Assembly (NCBI GenBank): GCA_934089255.1
Contig: CAKOJI010000024.1
Coordinates: 1 to 16,466 of the forward strand
Length of the DNA stretch: 16,466 bases
Source of the DNA: an uncultured Bacilli bacterium
Lineage (GTDB): Bacteria > Bacillota_I > Bacilli_A > RF39 > UBA660
Direction: 5' to 3'
The notes under the pieces were generated by a model that was not told where the DNA came from, did no database searches, and saw nothing but the letters and a program-made list of their open reading frames with translations. Within the stretch, counting starts at the first letter, position 1. The number at the start of each line of letters is the position of its first letter. The position numbers and the translations under genes were made by a program. Below, in pieces: positions 6,331-13,222 of the stretch.

Positions 6331-8082
6331 ATGAAAAAGATATTTAATAATGAAATAAATGAAAATAATGTTAACCAAGTTATAGAACTTTACGGTTGGG
6401 TACAAAAGGTTCGTAATTTAGGTGGATTAATATTCATTGATTTAAGAGATAGAACAGGTTTAATACAATTAGTAGTTAATCCAGAAAATGAGTATTATGA
6501 GCTTGCAAGTACATTAAAAAGTGAATATGTAATTAATGTAACAGGTAAAGTAGTAGAAAGAATAAGTAGTAATGAAAAATTATCTACAGGTAAAATAGAA
6601 GTAATAGTTGAAGATTTAAAAATAATTAATACTTCTATAGAAATACCTTTTCAAATAAGTGATGATGCTAATGTAAATGAAGATACTAAATTAAAATATA
6701 GATATTTAGATTTAAGAAGAAATAGTTTAATGAATAACTTCTTATTAAGACATAAAATTACTATGTCAATAAGAAATTATTTAGATAAATTAAACTTTTT
6801 AGAAGTAGAAACACCTATTTTATGTAAAAGTACTCCAGAAGGAGCAAGGGATTACTTAGTTCCATCACGTATATTTAATGGTAAGTTTTTTGCTCTGCCA
6901 CAATCTCCACAAATATATAAACAACTACTAATGGTTGGTGGAGTTGAAAGATATTTCCAAATTGCAAAATGTTTTAGAGATGAAGATCTAAGAGCAGATA
7001 GACAACCAGAATTTACCCAAGTAGACGTAGAAATGAGTTTTGTTAATGAAGATGATATTATAACTATTTGTGAAAACTTAGTAGCCAACATATTTAAAGA
7101 AACAAAAGGTATCGATATTAAATTACCACTTTTAAGAATGAAATATGATGATGCCATAAGAATGTATGGTAGTGATAAACCAGATTTAAGATTTGATATG
7201 CGTATAAATGATATAACTAATATATTTAAAGATACTAATATTGAATTCTTTAATAAAGTTATAAGTAATGGTGGAGTAATAAATGCTATAGTTGCTAAAG
7301 ACTTAGCTACTAAATATTCACGTCGTGAAATAGATAAATTAACTGAATATATAAAAACTTATAAAGCAGGCGGTTTAGCATATATTAAATTTACTGATGA
7401 AATTAGTGGTAGTGTTGTAAAAGATATAAAAGAAGAAGAATTAAATAATTTAAAAGAAGAATTATTAATAAACAATAATGATATTGTATTTATTGTTTGT
7501 GGTAAAGAATCTATTGTTAAAACTTCTTTAGGTGCTTTAAGATGTAAAATAGCAAAAGATAATAATATGATTAAGAGTGATGATTATAAACTTTTATGGG
7601 TTACTGATTTTCCTTCATTTGAATGGAGTGATACAGAAAATAGATTTGTTGCATGTCATCACCCATTTACAAGTCCAAAAGATGAAGATATAGATAAATT
7701 ATTAACTGATAAAGCAGATTGTTACTCTAAAGCATATGATATTGTCATAAATGGATATGAAGCAGGTGGCGGAAGTATAAGAATACATGATCAAACTATT
7801 CAAGAAAAAATGTTTGAAGCATTAGAATTATCAAAAGAAGATATAGAAGAAAAATTTGGTTTCTTTGTTGAGGCATTAAAATATGGAACTCCTCCACACG
7901 GTGGATTTGCATTAGGACTAGATAGACTTACTATGATTTTAGCTGGAACAGATAATATAAGAGATGTAATTGCATTCCCTAAAACTGCATCAAGTAATGA
8001 CTTAATGAGTGAAGCGCCAAATACAGTAAGTGAAAAACAACTAGAAGAATTAGGAATAAAAGTGAGTGATAAGAATGACTAA
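6331..8082 (+). CDS. aspS: Aspartyl-tRNA synthetase, bacterial type
   Basis: Charges tRNA-Asp; 583 residues, with the bacterial architecture of OB-fold (about 17-105), class II core, GAD insert (about 285-400) and C-terminal extension. Motif 2 is CFRDEDLRADRQPEF (214-228). GGSIRIHDQ and GFALGLDRLTMIL (525-537, motif 3) follow, with FPKTASSNDLM near the end. In the OB-fold, Leu30 of VRNLGG sits where non-discriminating AspRS (for example Pseudomonas, His31) has His; Leu is the discriminating-type residue. That fits the AsnRS gene next door but is inference from one position. AAGGGA lies at 6321-6326 before ATG 6331. The gap from asnS is 30 bases with no terminator. Confidence 0.96.
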   Translation: MKKIFNNEINENNVNQVIELYGWVQKVRNLGGLIFIDLRDRTGLIQLVVNPENEYYELASTLKSEYVINVTGKVVERISSNEKLSTGKIEVIVEDLKIINTSIEIPFQISDDANVNEDTKLKYRYLDLRRNSLMNNFLLRHKITMSIRNYLDKLNFLEVETPILCKSTPEGARDYLVPSRIFNGKFFALPQSPQIYKQLLMVGGVERYFQIAKCFRDEDLRADRQPEFTQVDVEMSFVNEDDIITICENLVANIFKETKGIDIKLPLLRMKYDDAIRMYGSDKPDLRFDMRINDITNIFKDTNIEFFNKVISNGGVINAIVAKDLATKYSRREIDKLTEYIKTYKAGGLAYIKFTDEISGSVVKDIKEEELNNLKEELLINNNDIVFIVCGKESIVKTSLGALRCKIAKDNNMIKSDDYKLLWVTDFPSFEWSDTENRFVACHHPFTSPKDEDIDKLLTDKADCYSKAYDIVINGYEAGGGSIRIHDQTIQEKMFEALELSKEDIEEKFGFFVEALKYGTPPHGGFALGLDRLTMILAGTDNIRDVIAFPKTASSNDLMSEAPNTVSEKQLEELGIKVSDKND

Positions 8083-8368
8083 ATTTACTAAAGAATTAAT
8101 AGAAAATTATGCTGATAAATTATTAATTGGTTTAACTGAAACAGAAACAAATAATCTATTAGATGAATTCGAAGTTATAGAAGAAAATATGAATTTAATA
8201 TGTGAAATAGATGGTATAAAAGATGTTGAACCACAACATTATCCTTTTATTATGAAATGCATACCCAGAGATGGAAAACAAGTAATAAATGATAACATAA
8301 AAGATATATTAAAAAATTCAGATAAAGTAAGTGATAGAGAAATAGAAGTACCTAAGGTGGTGGGATAA
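8075..8368 (+). CDS. gatC: Asp/Glu-tRNA amidotransferase subunit C
   Basis: 97 residues, the usual GatC size. GatC wraps around GatA and stabilises the GatA-GatB interface. The family pattern is clear in IDGIKDVEPQHYPF, in PRDG and in the terminal VPKVVG. The N-terminal half is divergent. I choose ATG 8075, which overlaps the end of aspS by eight bases. A GTG at 8066 in the same frame (three residues longer), with AGGA at 8052-8055, is a real alternative. It shares one base with gatA (TAATG), so the three gat genes are translationally coupled. Confidence 0.9.
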   Translation: MTKFTKELIENYADKLLIGLTETETNNLLDEFEVIEENMNLICEIDGIKDVEPQHYPFIMKCIPRDGKQVINDNIKDILKNSDKVSDREIEVPKVVG

Positions 8369-9795
8369 TGCTAGAAGAATTACATAATAAATTAATAAAT
8401 AACGAAATAACTAGTGATGAATTAGTTAAAAAAAGTTTAGATGAATCTAAATGTGTGCAAGATACTTTAAATCCATTTGTAACAATATGTGAAAATGCAA
8501 CTGGAAATGAAGTAACTGATAACGTATTATCTGGAATACCTTATGTTGCAAAAGATAATTTATCTACAAAAGATGTTTTATCTACTGCAAGTAGTAATAC
8601 TTTAAAAGATTACATACCATATTTTGATGCAACAGTTATAAAAAGATTAAAAAAATGTGGTGCAGTTTTAGTTGGTAAAAGTGCTATGGATGAACTTGGA
8701 ATGGGTGGAACAGGTACAACTGCACACACTGGTGTTGTAAGAAATCCTTGGGATAAAACTCGTATAACTGCTGGTTCAAGTGCTGGAAGTGCTGCTATAG
8801 TCGCTAGTGGAGTTGTTCCATTTGCACTAGGTAGTGATACTGGAGATTCAGTAAGAAAACCTGCCGCATATTGTGGTATCGTAGGTTATAAACCTACATA
8901 TGGTGCTATAAGTAGATTTGGTTTATTTCCTTTTGCATCAAGTCTAGATCATGTTGGCGTTTTAACACGTAGTGTTCGTGATGCTGCAATAGTTGTAGAT
9001 AACGTTTTAGGAATTGATGAAAACGATATGACAAGTATCGAACTAGAACCCAATTTAACTAATAATTTAGATAATGATATTAAAGGTAAAAAAATATTTT
9101 ATATAAAAAATTTATTAGATAATTTAAGTGAAACAGAAGAAACTAAAAAAATACTTAAAAAATTTGATGAAACAATTAACCATTTAGAAAAATTAGGATG
9201 CACTGTATGTGGTATTGATATTGACTTAAAATTACTAAAAGCAATATTCCCAACATACATATCTATTAGTTGTGCTGAAGCTACTAGCAATGATTCTAAC
9301 CTTACTGGAATAATTTTTGGACCTAGAGGAGAAGGAGATAATTATATAGATATGATTAAAAATCATAGAACTAAAGGTTTCTCATCTTTAATTAAGCGTA
9401 GATTTGTTATAGGTTCATTCGTTTTACAAAAAGAAAATCAAGAAAAATATTTCCTAAATGCAAAAAGAGTTAGAAGACTTATTACTAATAAAATGAATGA
9501 ATTATTTAAAGATTATGATGCAATGATAATGCCTGCAAGTAGTAAAATTGCACCTAAGATAGAACTTGCCAATGAATTAATAACTGGAAATGAACAAATT
9601 TTAGAAAACTTAATGGCAATAGGAAACTTTGGAGGCTATCCTAGTATTACTATTCCAAACGGTTTTGTAAATAATATGCCTATTGGAGTTAATATAACTG
9701 GAAATATTATGTGTGATAAAAATGTTTTAAATATTGCTAACAAATTAGAATCAACATATGATTACAAAAATCAAATAGCAAAGGAAGTGAAATAA
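8368..9795 (+). CDS. gatA: Asp/Glu-tRNA amidotransferase subunit A
   Basis: Amidase-signature subunit that releases ammonia from glutamine or asparagine for GatB; 475 residues. The catalytic triad is visible as Lys62 (YVAKDN), Ser137 (AGSSAGS) and Ser161 (DTGDS). The spacings are 24 and 99 residues, as in Staphylococcus GatA (79/154/178). The usual GGSSGGS and DTGGS motifs are altered to AGSSAGS and DTGDS, but no triad residue is lost. I recall DTGDS from Mollicutes GatA. KPTYGAISRFGL...ASSLDHVG completes the signature. It starts on the last base of the gatC stop, with AAGGTGGT at 8354-8361. It is probably used for Gln-tRNA formation here, since AsnRS is present and no GlnRS is seen in the window. 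Confidence 0.96.
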   Translation: MLEELHNKLINNEITSDELVKKSLDESKCVQDTLNPFVTICENATGNEVTDNVLSGIPYVAKDNLSTKDVLSTASSNTLKDYIPYFDATVIKRLKKCGAVLVGKSAMDELGMGGTGTTAHTGVVRNPWDKTRITAGSSAGSAAIVASGVVPFALGSDTGDSVRKPAAYCGIVGYKPTYGAISRFGLFPFASSLDHVGVLTRSVRDAAIVVDNVLGIDENDMTSIELEPNLTNNLDNDIKGKKIFYIKNLLDNLSETEETKKILKKFDETINHLEKLGCTVCGIDIDLKLLKAIFPTYISISCAEATSNDSNLTGIIFGPRGEGDNYIDMIKNHRTKGFSSLIKRRFVIGSFVLQKENQEKYFLNAKRVRRLITNKMNELFKDYDAMIMPASSKIAPKIELANELITGNEQILENLMAIGNFGGYPSITIPNGFVNNMPIGVNITGNIMCDKNVLNIANKLESTYDYKNQIAKEVK

Positions 9796-11228
9796 TGGAA
9801 TTAATACCTGTTATAGGACTTGAAATGCATGCTGAAATGAATTCAACTACTAAAGTTTTTTCTCCAGGAGAAAATGCTTATAATGATATTTCTAATGCTC
9901 ATGTAAATAAAATAGATATTGCACTTCCTGGAATTTTACCACTTGTAAATATGGAGTGTATAGAACGTGCTATAGAAATGGCTTTGATCTTAAACTGTAA
10001 ATTACCAGAATACTTTATATTTGATAGAAAAAACTATTATTATCCTGACTTACCTAAAGGATATCAAATTACACAATTTCATAATCCAATTGGTACAAAT
10101 GGTAAAATAAATATTATGGTTGGAGATAAAGAAAAAACAATTGATATACTAGATATACATTTAGAAGAAGATTCTGCATCTTTAGATCATTACTCATATT
10201 TTTCACTAATTGATTATAATAGAGCAGGCGTACCACTTTTAGAAACAGTTACTGCACCTTGTATGAATTCATCTAGTGAAGCAGTAGCATTCCTAGATGC
10301 AATGAAAAATATATTTAGATATACAGGAATAAGTGATGCTGACGTTAAAAGAGGACAAATAAGATGTGATGTTAATGTATCTATGATGGAAAAAGGAAGT
10401 AACAAGCTTGGTACAAAAGTTGAAGTTAAAAACGTAAATAATATAGGAAATGTAGAAAAAACAATAGAATACGAAATAAAAAGACAAACTGAATTAATTA
10501 ATAGTGGTAGAAGTGATGAAATAGTACAAGAAACAAGAAGATTTGATGAAACAACAGAAACAACAGTAACTATGAGAAGTAAAGCAGATGCAATTGATTA
10601 CAAATACTTTGTAGAACCAAACATACCACCATATAAAATATCTAATGAACTAATAGAAAAAATAAAAAAACGTATCCCAATACTTCCTAATGAAAAAAAA
10701 TCTAAATATATAAATGAATTAGGATTATCAAGTGTTGATGCTTCTATAATAATAAAAGATAAAGATATTAGTGATTATTTTGATAAATTAATTACCATTA
10801 GTAAAGACATAAAATTATCTACTAACTGGGTAATAAATAATATAACAGACTATTTAAATAGTACTAATGAATCTATAAAAGATATATATCTTACTCCAGA
10901 AAGATTAGCTTTTATAATAAACTCAATTAAAGATAATAAAATTAATTCTAAACAAGCAAAAGAATTATTTAATAAATCTTTAGAATTAAAGACTGATCCT
11001 AAAGAATTAATTAGTAAGTTAGGTATGGAACAATTAAATGATACTAAAGAAATAGAAAAAATAATAAAAGAAATACTTGATAATAATACTAAACAAATTG
11101 AATTATATAAAAACGGAAAAACTAATATGTTTGATTTCTTTGTAGGTCAAGTAATGAAAGAGACTAGGGGAAAAGCAAATCCAGTATTAGTTAAAGAAAT
11201 ACTTACTAAAGAGTTAGAAAATAGATAA
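9795..11228 (+). CDS. gatB: Asp/Glu-tRNA amidotransferase subunit B
   Basis: Subunit that binds the misacylated tRNA, phosphorylates the Glu or Asp side chain with ATP and transfers ammonia; 477 residues. It opens with VIGLEMHAEMNSTTKVFSP and has DRKNYYYPDLPKGYQITQF, DYNRAGVPLLE, GQIRCDVNVSM and ETRRFDE...TMRSKADAIDYKYFVEPNIPP, all standard GatB blocks. A C-terminal helical and YqeY-like tail (about 295-477) ends with GQVMKETRGKANPVLVKEIL, the tRNA-elbow binding region. The start overlaps the gatA stop by one base (TAATG), with AAGGAAGTGA at 9781-9790. It is the last gene of the T-box operon, followed at once by a strong hairpin. Confidence 0.96.
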   Translation: MELIPVIGLEMHAEMNSTTKVFSPGENAYNDISNAHVNKIDIALPGILPLVNMECIERAIEMALILNCKLPEYFIFDRKNYYYPDLPKGYQITQFHNPIGTNGKINIMVGDKEKTIDILDIHLEEDSASLDHYSYFSLIDYNRAGVPLLETVTAPCMNSSSEAVAFLDAMKNIFRYTGISDADVKRGQIRCDVNVSMMEKGSNKLGTKVEVKNVNNIGNVEKTIEYEIKRQTELINSGRSDEIVQETRRFDETTETTVTMRSKADAIDYKYFVEPNIPPYKISNELIEKIKKRIPILPNEKKSKYINELGLSSVDASIIIKDKDISDYFDKLITISKDIKLSTNWVINNITDYLNSTNESIKDIYLTPERLAFIINSIKDNKINSKQAKELFNKSLELKTDPKELISKLGMEQLNDTKEIEKIIKEILDNNTKQIELYKNGKTNMFDFFVGQVMKETRGKANPVLVKEILTKELENR

Positions 11229-11262
11229 AAAATACAAAGACTAATTTACTTTGTATTTTTTT
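11227..11262. terminator. Bidirectional terminator between gatB and the HAD hydrolase
   Basis: AAAAAATACAAAG (11227-11239) is complementary to CTTTGTATTTTTT (11249-11261), a 13-bp stem with a nine-base loop. The A-run on one side and T-run on the other make it work in both directions. It lies between convergent genes and touches both stop codons. Confidence 0.85.
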
Positions 11263-12058
11263 AAAATATATATTTATCAAAAAATTTACTTATACCATCA
11301 TTATCATTAGTAACAGTTACATAATCTGCTATATTTTTTAACTCATCTATAGAGTTACCCATTGCTACACTTATTCCAACGCTATTAAACATACTAATAT
11401 CATTTACACTATCACCAAAACATATACTATTCTCTTTATTTATATTAAGTATTTTTAATAAACTATTTATAGCATTTCCTTTACTAACATATTCATTAAC
11501 TATATCAAAAAAATAATATCCATCTCTAACATTATTTAAATAATCAAAAGACTTATTAATTACTTTTAAATTAGTATTATTTATTTTTATTTCTAAATCT
11601 TTCATAATATTTATATCACCATTATTAATAACTATTTGTAATTTATCAAACTTTATTTCACTTAAACTATTAATAATTATAACATCATTATTTTTAACAA
11701 ACTTATTCCCATACTTATTGTTTATAGTATTAATAATAAAACTAGATTTAGTTTTTAATGCATATTCCCATAAATAATCTAAATATTTTTCATCTAAAGT
11801 ATGTTTTATAATTGGCTTATTTAAATCATTATCATATATTAAAGCACCATTATTAGATATAGTATATTTAGATTTATTAATTTTTTTTAAATACTTAGTT
11901 ACATAATTATTTATTCTACCTGTACATAATACTATATAAATATTATTTGCTATTAATTTATTTAATGCATTTATTGTATTTTTAGATAATTCTTTATTAG
12001 AATTAGTTAATGTACCATCTATATCAAAAAATGCTATTTTTATATTTATTTTTCCCAA
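11261..12058 (-). CDS. Cof-type HAD-superfamily hydrolase
   Basis: 265 residues from the chosen start. It is a cytoplasmic Mg-dependent phosphatase of the Cof/HAD-IIB type, whose members act on sugar phosphates or flavin and nucleotide phosphates; the substrate cannot be told. Motif I is FFDIDGT (10-16; nucleophile Asp12, acid/base Asp14), motif II is CTGR (from 45), motif III is Lys193 (VSKGNA) and motif IV is GDSVND (215-220). The C2-type cap lies between motifs II and III. A TTG at 12103 extends the frame but is the promoter -35 box itself. I place the start at TTG 12058, with GGTGAT four bases upstream. This implies a 5' leader of only about 10 bases. It diverges from the phosphoesterase gene. 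Confidence 0.85.
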   Translation of the reverse strand: MGKINIKIAFFDIDGTLTNSNKELSKNTINALNKLIANNIYIVLCTGRINNYVTKYLKKINKSKYTISNNGALIYDNDLNKPIIKHTLDEKYLDYLWEYALKTKSSFIINTINNKYGNKFVKNNDVIIINSLSEIKFDKLQIVINNGDINIMKDLEIKINNTNLKVINKSFDYLNNVRDGYYFFDIVNEYVSKGNAINSLLKILNINKENSICFGDSVNDISMFNSVGISVAMGNSIDELKNIADYVTVTNDNDGISKFFDKYIF

Positions 12059-12074
12059 GGTTATCACCAAAACA

Positions 12075-12103
12075 ATTATATCAAATATGATTTTATTTGA
12101 CAA
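12075..12103 (-). promoter_or_regulatory. Promoter of the HAD hydrolase gene
   Basis: On the - strand, TTGTCA (12103-12098), a 17-base spacer and perfect TATAAT (12080-12075). The predicted start site near 12068 coincides with the GGTGAT ribosome site (12068-12063), so the leader is extremely short. The -35 box overlaps that of the divergent promoter. Confidence 0.7.
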
Positions 12104-12124
12104 AAGTAAAATAATTACTATAAT
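12097..12124 (+). promoter_or_regulatory. Promoter of the DHH phosphoesterase gene
   Basis: Perfect TTGACA (12097-12102), a 16-base spacer and perfect TATAAT (12119-12124). The start site should lie near 12131, which rules against translation from the ATG at 12133. Five bases of the -35 are shared with the divergent promoter. Confidence 0.75.
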
Positions 12125-12144
12125 AGATATACATGGGTGATTTT

Positions 12145-13140
12145 ATGATAAATACTAATGATCTCAAAAAGGTACTAGAAGATAAAATAAGTGAATCAAA
12201 ACAAGTTATATTAACCGGGCATACCGGAGCAGATTTTGATTCAATAGCATCTTGTATTGCAATGAGCGAAATAGCAAAAAAATTTAAAACAGACGTATAC
12301 ATTCTTCACAACGATCCACTTGTTAAAATAGAACCAGGCGTTAAAGAAATGATAGACAATACTAATTCAACTATTAATTATATAAATAATGAAGAATATA
12401 AAAAAATTAAAACTAATAGTGATTTATTAATTACTTTAGATGTAAGTAATATTGAACTACTACCTTGTAAAGAATTTATTGATTCTTTTAAAAACATTAT
12501 TGTTATTGATCATCACAAAGGAAACGAAAATACTATAAAAACTAAATTTAAATATATAGATAGTACTATATCTAGTGCATCTGAAATTATGACTAATTTA
12601 CTTATATCATATAAAATAAATTTTACTAAAAATATTGCAAACTATTTACTTACTGGAATATATTTAGATACTAATAAATACACAAAAAATTGTAGTAGTA
12701 AAACTATGAATATGGTTTCTAGATTATTAGATCGTGGCGCTGATATTGCAAAAGTTAATGAATTTTTTGAAACAGATTTTGAAAGTGATAGAAAAGTACA
12801 AGATTTAGTTAGCAAAGCAAATTTTATAACTTATAGTATTGCAATATGTATTGCAGATGATACAGTTACGTATACTAAAGAAGAACTTGCTAAAGTTGCT
12901 GATTATCTTTTAAGATTTAAAGCTGATGCTGCTTTTGCTGCTGGATTTATTGACAATGAATTAATATCAATTAGTGCCAGAAGCAAAGGAAAAGTTGACG
13001 TTAGTAAAATAATGAATATAATGTGTGGTGGTGGAAACAAATACAGCGCTGCAACGAAGATTAATAGTAATGATTTAACTAGCGAAGGAAAAAAATTAGA
13101 AAAATTAACAAAACCTAACTTTTATATTGAAGAGAATTAA
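12145..13140 (+). CDS. Stand-alone DHH/DHHA1 phosphoesterase, GdpP/NrnA-like
   Basis: 331 residues. The DHH catalytic domain shows HTGADFD (His26, Asp30, Asp32), Asp99 in LITLDVS, DHH at 122-124 and Asp175 in GIYLDTNKY: the full Mn-binding set. The DHHA1 domain has ISISARSKGKVDVSKIM and then CGGGN (294-298), where the family normally has GGGH. Around DHH and DHHA1 the sequence looks most like the phosphoesterase part of GdpP (c-di-AMP hydrolysis), but the membrane, PAS and GGDEF regions of GdpP are absent. It could degrade c-di-AMP or pApA, or short oligoribonucleotides as NrnA does. I start at ATG 12145, with GGGTGA at 12135-12140, rather than ATG 12133, which is nearly at the predicted transcript start. 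Confidence 0.85.
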   Translation: MINTNDLKKVLEDKISESKQVILTGHTGADFDSIASCIAMSEIAKKFKTDVYILHNDPLVKIEPGVKEMIDNTNSTINYINNEEYKKIKTNSDLLITLDVSNIELLPCKEFIDSFKNIIVIDHHKGNENTIKTKFKYIDSTISSASEIMTNLLISYKINFTKNIANYLLTGIYLDTNKYTKNCSSKTMNMVSRLLDRGADIAKVNEFFETDFESDRKVQDLVSKANFITYSIAICIADDTVTYTKEELAKVADYLLRFKADAAFAAGFIDNELISISARSKGKVDVSKIMNIMCGGGNKYSAATKINSNDLTSEGKKLEKLTKPNFYIEEN

Positions 13141-13156
13141 AAAATTCTCTTTTTTC
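13130..13156 (+). terminator. Intrinsic terminator after the DHH phosphoesterase
   Basis: AAGAGAATT (13130-13138) pairs with AATTCTCTT (13143-13151) around an AAAA loop, followed by T to 13155. The hairpin includes the stop codon of the gene. Confidence 0.8.
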
Positions 13157-13186
13157 TTGAAAATATATTTTATTATATGCTATGAT
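13157..13186 (+). promoter_or_regulatory. Promoter of the HelD gene
   Basis: TTGAAA (13157-13162), an 18-base spacer and TATGAT (13181-13186) preceded by an extended -10 TGC. It directly follows the preceding terminator. Confidence 0.6.
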
Positions 13187-13222
13187 TAATTTGATTAGTT
13201 TTTATATGATTTCGGAGGTAAA

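Noticed and set aside
8066..8074. GTG 8066 as the gatC start.
   Set aside because: Not excluded, but ATG 8075 is the better codon and gives a more typical GatC N-terminus; AGGA at 8052-8055 keeps the alternative open.
12059..12103. Fifteen extra N-terminal residues on the HAD hydrolase from TTG 12103.
   Set aside because: These bases are the -35, spacer and -10 of its own promoter, and the family normally starts just before the DxDGT motif.
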